A DNA stretch of 64,000 nt from Pinus tabuliformis (GCA_031772625.1 CM062812.1:727544300-727608299), one strand, 5' to 3'. Shown: positions 10,138 to 22,738, counted from the stretch's first letter. Notes: generated from the sequence alone by a model not told the origin. Numbers and translations are program-made.

Positions 10138-13100
10138 ATTGTTGTCTAGTTTGGTTGGACTTTTTTTTTTTTTTTTCTTGAGGATGGCTTTAAGATCTGG
10201 TCCTTTTATTTGTTGAGGACAACTCTCACATTGAAGAAAAATAAGTTGTATGGCGACTTCAATCTTGGTTGATGTCTTCTTCTAACAGGGCATGTTCCTT
10301 TAGTTAAAAAATGTCATTTAATTTTTCCACAATTTCAACATCATGTTAAAGACCCTTCATCGTAGCATGTGCATGGACAGTCACTCACAATATTTATTTA
10401 TTGGATGCCAAATGAAGTGAATGAATCAAGAGAGATAGTATATCTTTTGGGAAGAAAGCCATAAGAAAAATGAAATTAAGTTGTAACCTTGTATGAAGAC
10501 CTTTGCAATATTTTGTTCTTTGCTCATTAATAAAGTTATGGATTTCTGGTTCAAAAGTTGCATAGGAAGAGTTATTATTTCTCTATTGGTAATGGTTTCT
10601 TTCACTAAAAATTGCATACCTTTATGCTTTCAATAGTTACAAATTTAATAAAGAGAACTACAACAAATGAGGGAAAGGGAAGAATCGTTTCAAATAGATT
10701 TTGGTCCTACTAAAGTTGTTTACAATATTAATTTGTGTGTTTTCAAAAATTAGAGAGTTAATGAGAGAAAACCTTTCCAAAACAAGGGAAGATATATAGG
10801 GTTTTAAATAAAGCTTGATTTTACAAATGCCAAACTTTGTGTATGGACTACAATCATGAAGGGAATGCTTTGTAATGATAAATAAGAATTGACCTAAAGA
10901 TTTAATTTAACCTACTACAATGAATGAAATACATTGATATGATAAACAAACATAGACATAAAGATTCAATGGAATTTGGTAGTTATGTAAGGAAACATTG
11001 ACCTAAATATTGAATTCGATAGTGAAATTAGATAGAAGGAGATGTATTTGCCACGTGCTTTCACATACTACCTCACCAAACTTTATTTTACATTTATTTT
11101 CTTATAAATATTGCAGCATGATTTGAATTTATGAAAAACACAAAAAATATCTAAAAAGCTTAGGCTGAGGAACTGTTGGCGATATCATTCCAGTTTCTCA
11201 GTTGAATCTAGGAAATTTATAGTGCACCTTAGTAGATAATTCAAGAATTTGTAACATGGAACCTATTCCCCTTAAAATATAGATAGGTCATTTAGGTTAA
11301 ATTTATACATATTTAGGCAAAGATCCTCTTCCTTTGAAACATCAATAATCTGACATACGTGCTATCGAGCAAAAGTCATCCCAGTGAAGTCTTAATAGGC
11401 ACAAATACCTACCTACACATAAGTGGACATATATAATTATGGTGCTTATTTATCTTGCAAAGTTGCCTTGGACTGCTGTATATAATGCTACAAATCATGG
11501 GAGAGGATATTTGCCCAATTGCAAATTTTACCTCTTGAGTCAACCAAGTTGAGCAAGAAAATCTAATTCTCCTCAAAGTACTTTTCATTCTCCTATTCAT
11601 ATAGCCTACATCACATCCTTATAAGATACTAATTGACCTTTCTTAAAGATTTGGTCTAATAAATTGCACTCAGTCATTGGCGGAATGTTTCATGCTCTCT
11701 GCACTAGGATTTGATAACTTCCCTGGTATTGATATTTTCCCAAGTTGCATAAAATTGTGTATTCACATACTCCCTTGGTCTTACAATATTGTAATACAAA
11801 TGAATGTCATGTGGATGGTAAGTAGCAATCTCATTTCCGCTTTCACTGATAAGGACCAAATTCTTGTTGTCCATGTGTAATAAGATTCATTCTATGGGTT
11901 TTGCATAAGGCATCACTGGTAATCTGCATGAAATATTATGTATTCTGAAGCTCTTGATATTTATGTAAAATTCCCTGTTTTTGAAGTCGTATGGAATTTA
12001 TTTTGCATGAACACATCTTTGATGTCCTTCTATGAGACTTTCCAGGATTTATCTATGAAGAATTGTGTTCTAAAAGAATAGGGACAATTTCTTAGTGATT
12101 TCCACTACCTCCTTAGTACTATCATACAAAACCTCTTTTGATGTATCTTGATGGGTGGAAGGAGGTATTTTCTTCGCAAATGATGAGAGATTGACGTATG
12201 TTGTATATGTGGCACTTGCAAGTGGAAATTCACTCATGGTGAACAACAATTAGTTTCAAGAAATTTCCTAACTATTAGATTCGAGCTATTCAAAAGATAG
12301 TGATGAAGGAAAATCTCAGCAAATTAGGAGCCCAACGCTATCACAAGTGATACAAGGTTATTGAACTAGCTATAGGAAGTGTGTACTCCACCATGTCAAA
12401 GATGATGAAAAATGTCGAGAGAACAATGGATATATAAGTTCTAACTAAAGCTGGAGAGTGTGCTATTAGCTCAAACATAGAGAGATAGACTATTTTGGCA
12501 CACAACAGTCAGAAAGAACAAGGAGTGAGAACATTGATGCTAGAGAATGTGTTGTGCACTCCAGAAGAGACACTGAGGGCGGAAGGTGTAGCAATAGTGG
12601 ACAAGGATCTCAACTATTTCTTATTGGTGCGTTGTGCGCTCAAGAGAGGGGCTTATTTCTTGTTGGGTGCAATTTTCAAAGACATAGGGTCCTTGTTTCT
12701 AAAAAGTGTTCTCTAAGAGGGAGCTTCTTTTGTTGGGTGCAACTTTGGTGGATAGAGAGTTCTTATTTTCAAGAAGTGCACTCTAGACAAATATGGGCTC
12801 AAAATAGCTAAGTAAAGGCCAACAAAAAGTTTGGAACACATTAACAATGGAAGAGAAGGTATGCAAGTGTTTACAGGTTCTATTGAAATCATTACTAGAA
12901 GGTGAAAGGTCATGGAATGCGAAGAGTCTTTAAAAATGCCACTTGCAATAGCAAGAAGACACTTTCAAGAGAAAGTATGGATGAAAACAACACTTAATAA
13001 GTTAAAAGAAACTAAAATGCCATTAAGGAAACTAAGACCACCGCTAAAAACAACAAAAGCAATAAAAAATGACATTGTGCAATACTTACTGAGAATAGAA

Positions 13101-13813
13101 GCACTTGAGATCAAGACCGAGGAAAAACTCCTTCTGATAAGGGAATATGCTCAACCTCGAATGAATAATCATTGTGAGAATGAGTCATGAGTTGGACATG
13201 TTTATAAACAAAATCTACATGCAAATCAAGTTCACGCATGATCGCTAGTTGTCGATTGATGAGAAAATTAATAACTTGAAGTGGAGAGAGCCCACATTTT
13301 CTAGGAGTGCACTCAACAAGAAAACAAGAAGGGCGCATGAAACATAAAAAACAGGGTGTAGTCACTGGTGTCAATGAGTGCATTGGATTTGAAGACCCAA
13401 AGGGTGCAGTCACTTATGACAAGGAGTGCACTGGAGTTGAAGTGTGCTCAACTAAGTGAAGGAGGTGTAATTCACTAAAACTTTGAAGTGCGCTCATGCT
13501 TCAGAGGTTGCATTTCCACCATTAGTTCATTTGTGACTGCTTTGTTTGGCATGTGCACTTTCTCTAGGAGAAAATAATGTGCTTTCATGCTTTTGTGTGA
13601 TTTTCAAGTCAAGTGAGGAAAACTAACATTGAGTCAAAGAAAATTTAGAGCTTCTCCTATCTTTAGAAAGATGAAACAAGCACTTCAAAAGATAAGATGA
13701 CAACAGTAAGAAAAAGTTAACCTAGGAGGAAAAGAAACGCTTAGGAATATGTGAGGATAGCCAACACTTAGAAAACTTGAAAAAAAACAAGATAACACAA
13801 GATAACTTGAGAC
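10138..13813. other. No gene seen between two LTR elements
   Basis: About 3.7 kb without a recognisable gene. Open frames at 11677-11880, 12495-12811 and 12912-13190 are short, overlap in different frames and match nothing I know. Between about 12540 and 13480 the motif GTGCACTC or GTGCGCTC and near variants recur at irregular spacing, sometimes followed by GGGTGCA, which suggests an old degenerate repeat. I could not define its ends or class. Confidence 0.55.
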
Positions 13814-13818
13814 GATAG

Positions 13819-14272
13819 TGTTAGGATATTTCGACACAGAGGAAATAGTTAAGTTCAACTTGGTCTAGTATAGAGTTAGGTATAGAGTTAGGTAAAGTGT
13901 GTTTCTTTACCGTTGTACATTTTGTAACTTACAATCCGACGGTCACGATATGTAGTGATCCGACGGTTCATTCTCTCCTCGGTATTACCGACACTTGATC
14001 CGTGGCTTGACACCCGATTGGTCCATGAGTTCTATTTAAAGCGCATGGAGGGTCATTGTTCGGGTAATCCGTGCATGAGAGAAGCTTATGTAAATTTTCA
14101 TTCTTTGATTAATAAATTGCCTGTAGTACCCACGTTGGGACAGGCCGTGGACTGTTTCCCTCTTTGAGGGTTTTAACCACGTCAAAAATACTGGTGTATT
14201 GATTTGTGATCTGGTTGTGAGCGGTGTCCTTTTGGTATTCTTTCTGAGGAACTTACCCTGTAAATTCCTACA
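13819..14272 (+). repeat. 5' LTR of the copia element
   Basis: 454 bases, TG...CA ended, with a TATA-like TATTTAAA at 14033-14040 that is a plausible core promoter. Near its start is a short internal duplication of TATAGAGTTAGG. It differs from the 3' LTR at 9 sites, mostly transitions. No indel separates the two copies. Confidence 0.95.
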
Positions 14273-14284
14273 TGGTATCAGAGC
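14273..14284 (+). other. Primer binding site (initiator tRNA-Met)
   Basis: TGGTATCAGAGC begins directly after the LTR's terminal CA. This is the standard plant Ty1/copia minus-strand primer site. Confidence 0.95.
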
Positions 14285-14914
14285 TATTTGAGGGCCGCGT
14301 CCATTGGTGATCCAAATCTGAAGCCGGTAGAACTGCATGCGGCTGTCGTTTCCTAGATCTGCTGTTTCTGACTGCTTTCGGGCTGAGAGGACTGCTCTGT
14401 GGCGTTCGGAGCATCTCTTCCAGTGAGGAACCCCTTTCGTTTCACGCGAAAAGGTTTCCGGTAGCCCTAGCTGCGTCATTTTTCAGATCGGGAGGTATAC
14501 AATGTTTTTGCAGTTTACTATCATTTTCTCTCTGCTTATTTCGGTTTCGATTTATTTAGCCATTTTTTTTTAAACCGGATCTATACCTTTCATTTCTGCG
14601 TATACTTTTTGCCCTGCGACTCTGTGCGATCTGGGCAAACCAGAAACAGAAAGGAAGGATTTTTCTCATGCGTATGCTCTTTTCCCTGCACCTTAGTGTG
14701 ATCTCGGAAAATTAGAAACATTGAGAAAAATATTTAGTTTTTCGGCTAAAGTTAACTTTGAGATTTTTTTTTAAAAATTTCTAGTTTTTTGGCTAAAGCT
14801 AACTTCAAGCTGCAAGGTTCATTTTTCTTTGCATATTCGTGTTGGGTTTTGTGTTTTGTGTTTTGTAGGGAAAAAGAGCTTTCTCAAGGCAAGCACGCAA
14901 ACCAAGGCCCCCCC

Positions 14915-14951
<37 letters not shown>

Positions 14952-15215
14952 TTTTGTATAGATCAATTGGTTCAAAGCTATTTTAAGAGAGTAGAGGTCT
15001 TGGGTTCAAGTCTCCATTTTGTGGGGGCGGATTTTTTCATTGCCGCACATTCGCGCACTTTGCCGGCAACGTCAACAATTTTTTTTCAAAAAGCCATAAC
15101 TTCTTCATCCGGAAGCCTTTTTCAGAGCCGTTTTTTTTAAAACCGCCTATTTTTTCGAGATCTATCCATTGGAACACTTACTTTCAGCATCTTCAGCTTC
15201 AGTGTTTTTAAAAAA
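14285..15215 (+). other. Long untranslated leader of the copia element
   Basis: About 930 bases separate the primer site from the gag-pol ATG. The leader holds a C7-(CT)n tract at 14908-14946. Immediately after it comes a tRNA-like stretch: an A-box-like TAGATCAATTGG at 14959-14970 and a B-box-like GGGTTCAAGTCTC at 15002-15014. The spacing resembles an RNA polymerase III internal promoter. The short frames at 14789-15140 cross these tracts and are probably chance. I see no second gene here. Confidence 0.7.
14908..14946 (+). repeat. C7 plus (CT)n polypyrimidine tract
   Basis: A run of C is followed by TTTCTCTCT dinucleotide repeats inside the copia leader. It is a simple sequence that will vary in length between copies. 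Confidence 0.9.
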
Positions 15216-18200
15216 ATGGAAAGTCCATGCCAAGTCATTCTTGACAGCACTAACTACTTCCAATGGGTAGCCTACATGGAAGATTTACTTAGAAGTAAAG
15301 GTCTCTTCAGAATAGCCACAGACCAAGAGAAGAAACCAAAAGATGAAGACAAGGCTGCAAAATGGGAAAATAGACAAGATCAAGCACGTGGTTTGATAGG
15401 GATGTCTATTTCTCCTGATCTTAGATTCCACATTGCAGAACTTGAGACTCCTCATGAAGCATTAGAAAAACTCGCTAAAGTTTTTGGGATTAAAAATGAA
15501 ATTAGAGCCCATCAACTTGAAAATGAGTTGCTTACTTTGGATCCTAATAATTTTTCTTGCATTGAAGATTTCTTGTCCAAATTCAAGACCCTTAGATATC
15601 TCTTGGAAGGTGTTAAAGTTAAGAAAGAAGATGGTAACCTTATTTATTCCATCCTTACTAAGTTGGGACCAGCCTACTCTGTATTTGTTTCCACTTTCCA
15701 TTCTACAAGGGAAGCTTTCATTTGTCAAGGAAAAGACTACAAGGCCCCTTCCTTTGACTCCTTTTGTGATTCCTTAATAAGAGAACAAGAAAAACTCTTA
15801 CACCTTGGTCTTCTTAATCTTGGAAACTCTTCCACGAAAGCGTTAGCCGCCCAGCAGCAACCAAATTCAAAGAATCCTAAGAAGTCATATCCTCAAAATA
15901 ATGGTCCTAAACCAACTCAGCCTCAAAATGAAAGATCATTTCAGCAAAATGATAAGACCAATAAAAACAAATGGAAGAAGACTGATAGACATTGTAACTT
16001 TTGTAATCGAGATGGCCACTTAGAATCTAAATGCTTTAAGAAGATGGAAGCCTTGGAAGCCGCAATGAAGAAACATAACATCCATGTGGAGCCTACTTCA
16101 ACTTCAACTTCCGGAATGGCACTTTCTGCATGTCGTTGTCAATCATCTCAGTCTGGTTATGCATTAAATGTATCTTCTTCTTCTTCTCATTCTCATGAGT
16201 GGCTCATTGATTCTGGAGCCTCTTATCACATGGCCAAAAACCAAGCCATGTTTTCTTCTTTAAATGATTGTAACACCAAAAATATATATGTTGGTGATGA
16301 TAGATCTCTTAATGTTGTAGGGACTGGAACTGTTCATCTAGACAATGGTCAGTTTAATGATGTATTATGTGTTCCAACCTTATCCTGCAACCTTCTATCT
16401 GTCCATCAGATAACTCATTCAGGTGAAGGTAAAATTGTTGAATTTTCACCTCATGATGTTGTAATCAAGGATCTAAAAGATCCTAAACAGATTCTAGCTA
16501 CTGGTCTTGCTGATGATTCCACAAGGTTGTATAAGTTTCACAACTTTGGGTCATCAAATCTTCCCTCAGTATTTGTTGCTCATAATGATGAAGTGAGCAA
16601 ACTTTGGCATGAGCGATTTGGTCACTTAAACTATCGCTCCCTTCAGCATCTATGTAAAGAAAATATGGTGACAGGTCTTCCTATGGTATCTTGCAGAGAT
16701 GGTGTTTGTTCCGGATGTGTACTCGGAAAACATCATCGGGACAGTTTTGACAAACGTGCCTCTTGGCACGCCTCAGCCCCTTTACAGCTTGTGCACAGTG
16801 ATTTATGTGGTCCTCTTCCTGTTGCTTCATTCTCTGGCTGCAAGTACTTCTTAACTTTCATTGATGATTTCTCCAGACGCACTTGGGTATACTTCTTAAA
16901 ACTCAAGAGCGAAGTATTTAACACATTTTTGGCCTTCAAAGCCTTTGTTGAAAAACAATCTGGACATCAAATTCTTAAGCTAAGAACTGATAATGGTGGA
17001 GAATATGTTAAAAACACATTCATCAACTTTTGCACCGAAAATGGAATTCAAATGCAACATACTGTTCCATACACTCCACAACAAAATGGTGTAGCTGAAA
17101 GGAAAAATCGCACCTTAAAGGAAATGGCTAATTGTATGCTGCAATCTAAAGGACTCAGTCTTAGTTTTTGGGCCGAAGCAATTAATTGTGCAAATTATAA
17201 AATCAATCGCACTCCTACTAAGGTTCTAGAGAATATCACTCCAGAAGAAGCTTGGAGTTCCATTAAACCAGATGTAAGTCACTTTCGTGTGTTTGGAAGT
17301 GAAGCATGGGCCCATATTCCAGATGAAAAGCATAAAGCTTTAGAACCTAAGAGTGAGAAATGTACTTTTGTTGGATATTCTGAAGATGTAAAAGGTTATA
17401 GACTTATTCCATTTAAGTCCAAAAATGTTATCATTAGAAGAGATGTAAAATTTGATGAAAATAAATCGGCCTGCGAGCCTAGTCCGGCGGATGTGCCACC
17501 TCTTCCTATCTCTTCTACTTTTGAAAACATTTCTTCTTCAGATGATGAAAGTGAGGATGATAATCCTCCCCCACCTTCTCAGGATCCTCAACTTCCAAGA
17601 TGGGTCCGTGCTACTCGGGATGCAGCAGGTGATCTTGCCGGTGATCCTACAGATCAGCGACGTACACGTTCTCAGTTTGAAAGAGCCTCTTCTTTACTGG
17701 CTCAAGCTCCAGTAAATCATGATCCTGACACTTTTGCAGAAGCTTCAGGCCATCCACATTGGGAAGCAGCTATGAATGAAGAATATCATTCATTGATGAC
17801 AAATGATACATGGGATCTTGTTCCTCTACCAAAGGGACGCAAACTTGTTAGATGTAAATGGGTTTACAGAACCAAGTATGGACCAGATGGGAAAGTTGAT
17901 AAACATAAAGCTCGTCTCGTTGCTAAGGGCTTTTCACAGGTTGAAGGCATTGACTACACTGAAACCTTCTCCCCTGTTGCCAAAATGAACTCTATCCGCC
18001 TTGTTCTTTCCCTTGCTGCCTCTTTAAAATGGGAAGTCCATCAGATGGATGTTAAATCTGCCTTCTTGCATGGGGACTTGCAGGAAGAAATCTATATGGA
18101 ACAACCCATTGGCTTCATACAAACAGACTCCAGCCTTGTTTGTTGACTTAAGAAATCCCTTTATGGCCTCAAGCAAGCTCCTCGGGCTTGGTATGCCAAA

Positions 18201-19259
18201 ATGGATAGCTTTCTTTTAGAATCTGGCTTTTCTAGGTGTCATTCTGACAATACTGTCTACACCAAGAAAGTGGGCAACTCTCTTATCATCCTTGTTCTTT
18301 ATGTTGATGATCTTATTCTTATTGGTAGTGATCCCAACCTTATAAACCATGTGAAGTCCAGCCTTAAAAAGAAATTTGAAATGACAGACTTAGGACACTT
18401 ACACTATTTTCTCGGTCTTCAAGTCTTGCAATCCAAGGAGGGTATTTTCCTTTCCCAGTCCAAGTATGCTTGTGATATTCTTCGTCATTTTCACATGGAA
18501 GACTGTAAGCCAGCCCCTTCTCCCTTTCAGTCTGGAGTCAAACTTTCAGTCTCTTGTACTTCTCCTGAAGTTGATGCTACCTTATACCGTCAACTTGTAG
18601 GAAAACTCTTGTACTTAACCCATACTCGTCCTGATCTTTCCTTTGTTGTTGGCCTTGTTGCTCGTTTTATGCAAAACCCCCGTGAAAGTCATTGGAAAGC
18701 AGCTAAAAGAATACTTCGTTATGTTCGAGGTACAGTACAGTTTGGGATGCATTACAGTGCCAAAGCAGCTCCTCTGTTAGTTGGTTTCACTGATTCTGAT
18801 TGGGCTGGTGACCCTGATGATCGGAAGTCTACTGCCGGTTATGTCTTCACTCTTGGTTCAGGACCTATTACATGGGCTTGTAAGAAACATGCTGCCATTT
18901 CTCTTTCGTCAGCAGAAGCAGAGTATCGTGGTGCCGTGGAAGCTAGTAAGGAAGCCTTGTGGCTTCGTCAGATCCTATCAGAGTTTGGCTTTGAGCAGCA
19001 GCATCCAACCACACTTTGGTGTGATAATCAAACTGCCATTCAGCTATGCAAAGATCCAGTCCAGCATCAGCGCAGCAAACACATTGAACTACACATGCAC
19101 TTCATTAGAAAGCTCATTCATGACCATGTTCTTGAAGTGCAATATTGTTCAACAGATGATCAGGTTGCAGACATCTTCACAAAGGCTCTCACAGAGGCGA
19201 AGTTCACTAAACTTCGATATATGCTTGGAGTTCAAGAAGTTGTCACTAAGGGGGGATAG
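15216..19259 (+). pseudogene. Copia gag-pol polyprotein with one in-frame stop
   Basis: One frame of 1348 codons is open except for TGA at codon 977 (18144-18146). The break falls inside the reverse transcriptase between PIGF...SLVC and LKKSLYGLKQAPRAW. Domains in order: UBN2-like gag from residue 1; zinc knuckle CNFCNRDGHLESKC with Cys260, Cys263, His268, Cys273, intact; protease WLIDSGASYH with Asp332; the HHCC pre-integrase domain (LWHERFGHL, CSGCVLGK); integrase with Asp529, Asp592 and Glu628, an exact D,D35E spacing; reverse transcriptase with YVDD at 1029-1032; RNase H with TDSDWAGDPDDRKST, SSAEAEYRG, WCDNQTA and VADIFTKAL. All catalytic motifs are intact. The ATG is the first in a long frame and precedes a gag N-terminus of normal type. 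The stop looks like a simple C-to-T change at an arginine codon, which is an inference. Confidence 0.93.
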
Positions 19260-19330
19260 GCTCTAGTGCCTCCTTCCTTCTCCTATTGTGTCATATTTGT
19301 AAATCCTTCAATCCTATCCCAAGTTGTTCT

Positions 19331-19340
19331 TAAGGGAGGA
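19331..19340 (+). other. Polypurine tract
   Basis: TAAGGGAGGA abuts the 3' LTR and would prime plus-strand synthesis. A second purine run, TAAGGGGGGA at about 19246-19255, overlaps the end of the pol frame and could be an extra priming site or chance. Confidence 0.85.
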
Positions 19341-19794
19341 TGTTAGGATATTCCAACACATAGGAAATAGTTAAGTTCAACTTGGTCTAGTATCGAGTTA
19401 GGTATAGAGTTAGGTAAAGTGTGTTTCTTTACCGTTGTACATTTTGTAACTTACAATCCGACGGTCACGATATGTAGTGATCTGACGGTTCATTCTCTCC
19501 TCGGTATTACCGACACTTGATCCGTGGTTTGACACCCAATTGGTCCATGAGTTCTATTTAAAGCGCATGGAGGGTCATTGTTCGGGTAATCCGTGCATGA
19601 GAGAAGCTTATGTAAATTTTCATTCTTTGATTAATAAATTGCCTGTAGTACCCACGTTGGGACAGGCCGTGGACTGTTTCCCTCTTTGAGGGTTTTAACC
19701 ACGTCAAAAATATTGGTGTATTGATCTGTGATCTGGTTGTGAGCGGTGTCCTTTTGGTATTCTTTCTGAGGAACTTACCCTGTAAATTCCTACA
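19341..19794 (+). repeat. 3' LTR of the copia element
   Basis: 454-base direct copy of 13819-14272, ending CTACA and followed by the target duplication GATAG. The nine mismatches with the 5' copy include three in the first 25 bases. Confidence 0.95.
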
Positions 19795-19799
19795 GATAG

Positions 19800-21787
19800 T
19801 TCATGTAGGCTCTAAAATTCACTGAGAGAAAAAATTTAAAACAGTTTTTCTCGCAATTACAACAAAAATGTTTAGTGAGAAGTTGATCAAGTCAAGGCTT
19901 TCCCCACATTGGTTGTAGTAACTATTATAAATACAAAGGGAAGAGGTAGAGCATGGGATGTTACAATCTCTTTCTTTTGTGTTATGTTCTCAAATGTTTA
20001 AGATAAATCATAATATCCAAAAACATGTACAAATCATATTCGAAATGAAATATGTATGATTTAGGTGAAATTCATAAATTTTTCCAAGATTCAATACGTT
20101 TCAAATGTACCTTCTAGTTTTATATGAGTTAATGAAGTAGAATTTCATATTTTTTAAAGATATATCTACATATTCCATTGAATTCGTAGATGTTCAATGC
20201 AATTCTTCTTAATTTTTGGTCTTATTCTTCTTCTACCAATCTTTAAGACTATTTTGTATAAAAAGTCTAGCGATTAGCCTGTGGGATAAAAAGAAAGGAA
20301 TTTCAAAATTCAAAAACATATTGCTAATTTATTTAGCTCAGAAACATATATTTTGAAAATTAGTTAGTTATTTTGATGCCTCTATGAATTGTCTCTAGGA
20401 AACAACATTTACCTTAATTTCATAGATTTTGCCAGAAATAAAAGGGTGGATAAATTTAACATAACTAGTGATAGTGATTGTTTGACTCAGTGACAACTTA
20501 AATTTATAATCATTTTAATCATAAAATTGATTTTTATTAATGATATGACCTTTCCTGCAATTTTATTTTTAAGACACAATGTAATTTGGCATGCTGCGAT
20601 TTTTCTAGCATTATAATAGGGGATTTTACACTTGCATATACCTTTCAAGCACAAACAGCTATAAAAGATAGTATATTAAATCATTTAAAAAAACTTGAAT
20701 ATAAAATATAAAGATGCCATCCGAATTTAAGATTCATTCGAAAAATTCTTGCAAATGATTTTAGATTTGTCAGTCAAATACATATTTAGAAAATATATCT
20801 CCTAAAATATTTTAAAAAATAGATATAAGCAAATTTGTTACTTCTTATTGGTTTACAATTTCCTGTCAATCCAAAGCCATACCCAAACCCATTCTAATTA
20901 GTGCTATGAAAGAAATCTGCTTAAACCTCATAATCATAACACACATTCTTGAATGCTCAATCCAAAATAATACACTCTAACTGTTAATGAAGAGGTTCCA
21001 AAGATTTATCAACAAAGGTTTAGAATACTCTAAACTACGAATCTCGTTGATTTAAAACTTCGCTTGATCACCGAGAAAGTGGAAGCATATAAACTTCTAC
21101 GAATGACCGTGGAAGTTGTAGAGCACATATATGGTCTAACCTATTCAGACAATATATTCACGTCCACATATGTTTAAAACAATATGTTCAGATCAGCATA
21201 TGTCGACCAGATGTGTTAATGGTGGGAAAAAGAAAGGGCAAATAAAAGATTGAAGTGTAGGATACACTTGCGAGAGATCATGTGATCTGGAAACCAACTC
21301 CTGAGATGTCTTTGGGACACTAACCTTACTGGTAATTCTAGGATAAAAATTTAAACCTAGCAGAATCTCAAAATTGGTCATCTTCAGCATCTGACTATAA
21401 GGAAAAGTCAAGGAATTCACCTCTCGTTTACTCTTTCCTAAACATCAGATTTGGACATATTCCCAAATATATAATCAACATATTTCCAAAATATGTAATC
21501 AGCATAGGTTCAGGACTCAAAATTAAAATATATATACAGATAGATCCTGTAATATTTAGTATTAAAACTTTAAAATGTAATAATTTACAAGGTAGATATT
21601 CAGGGGCACTGTAGGATGATATTTCTTTCCAGCACATACAAATTTCCTAAGTATTGTATAACACTCCATTTTATAGATACTACACTCCACACTGACAACA
21701 CGGCCTGGCTTCGATGGTTGTCCACCAACTACGGCTACTGTCGTTCCATTACATTTTATATATATTTCCTATATATAATCAATATAA
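19800..21787. other. 3' flank of the LBD gene; no other gene seen
   Basis: About 2 kb of AT-rich sequence between the copia element and the LBD stop codon. On the minus strand this holds the 3' untranslated region. No exact AATAAA lies close to the stop; AT-rich stretches near 21750-21790 could serve as plant-type near-upstream elements. The open frames at 21193-21637 are short and unrecognised. Confidence 0.55.
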
Positions 21788-22422
21788 TTACCCAAAAGCT
21801 GCCATGCCCGTAGACTCTGGTGAGAAAACTGACTTACTCATGGCAAATACCTCTTCGCACTGATTGGAATGGGCTTCGCTGCAACGGAGGTTATCAGCTA
21901 ACAATATACGAGTAGGAGAAGTGGAGCCATGATAACCAAGGGTAAGCTCTAGCTTTACAGCATTACATGGAGCTTCAGCTTCAGGATGACTAGTTTCGAG
22001 GTTCCAGATCAGATCGTGGCTGTACTTCATCTCTGCTTGATCAGCGGTAACGAATTCATTACGTTCCTGTTCTGTGTTTGATTTACCGTTCTCTGCTGCT
22101 ACCTGTAAGCTGTTTGTTACGTCACACCAACCGTCAGATTTGCTACTTGAAACAATATGATTGTTAAGAAGTGCACTCTTGCGTTGTTTTCGTCTGGGTT
22201 TTGCACGCGAGACATTCTTGAATCTGTCTTTGGTTTTTACTCTATGCAGGTCGCCGGCCATGGCTTCCATAGGGACAACATGAGACGCGGAATTTCCCCG
22301 GAGGATGCTTTCAACCCCCGCCTGACACAGTTCCCAGTTCCCAGACCCCACAAGTCCCACTGAACCAAATATCGGATCCAACATCCTGCCACAGGCATCA
22401 TATAAAAGAGAGCTGAACATAG
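21788..22422 (-). CDS. Class II LBD transcription factor, exon 2 (C-terminal part)
   Basis: Second exon of the LBD gene whose exon 1 lies at 43638-43827. The acceptor TGCAG is at 22423-22427 and coding resumes at 22422, where CT completes an alanine codon begun by the last G of exon 1. The join gives LRP-AMFSSLLYDACGR, matching the continuous LOB domain of plant class II proteins. Residues 64-106 finish the domain (GSVGL, SGNWELCQAGVESIL). A basic stretch KPRRKQRK at 138-145 is a likely nuclear localisation signal. LELTL at 221-225 is an EAR-like LxLxL repression motif, characteristic of class II LBD proteins. It ends at TAA 21788-21790 after 274 residues in total, a normal family length. Family members regulate nitrogen and anthocyanin responses; a role for this gene is only inferred. 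One oddity is VGSGNW where most relatives have LWSGNW. Confidence 0.9.
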
Positions 22423-22738
22423 CTGCACCAATCACTGCACAGAATAAGTTTATTGCTATTCTGAAATCATCGGAAACGAGAAACTACACTTTCTAGTTTT
22501 ATAAGAAACGTTTTGCGGATTTTGGGAAATGCAAATAATAATTCAGAGCAGTAATCATTATTTCGATTTTGTTACCTAATAACATCACAGCACAGTTACT
22601 GAGTTATAGAGTTCGAGTTAAAGCATAGTTACTGAGTTACTGTGTTCGAGTTGGAAAAGGTATTGAAAATTTTCTGTCGGGGAAAAAATTGACAGTTTAT
22701 ATTTTTAAGACTGGGATGCATATAGATTCTGATGTTTT

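Larger units (their letters stand above)
13814..19799 (+). mobile_element. Young, nearly intact Ty1/copia LTR retrotransposon
   Basis: LTRs of exactly 454 bases each (13819-14272 and 19341-19794) differ at 9 positions, about 2%. They are flanked by a perfect target duplication, GATAG at 13814-13818 and 19795-19799. LTR ends are TGTTAGG...CTACA. A tRNA-Met primer site follows the 5' LTR and a polypurine tract, TAAGGGAGGA at 19331-19340, precedes the 3' LTR. The single gag-pol frame has the copia order: gag, protease, integrase, reverse transcriptase, RNase H. It is interrupted once, by a TGA at 18144-18146. This is the best preserved and, among elements whose LTRs I compared, the most recent insertion in the window. 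Confidence 0.96.

Noticed and set aside
21788..22435. The 215-codon frame as a stand-alone gene starting MIGAAMF
   Set aside because: It lacks the N-terminal half of the LOB domain, and the sequence up to GCAG is better explained as intron end and splice acceptor.
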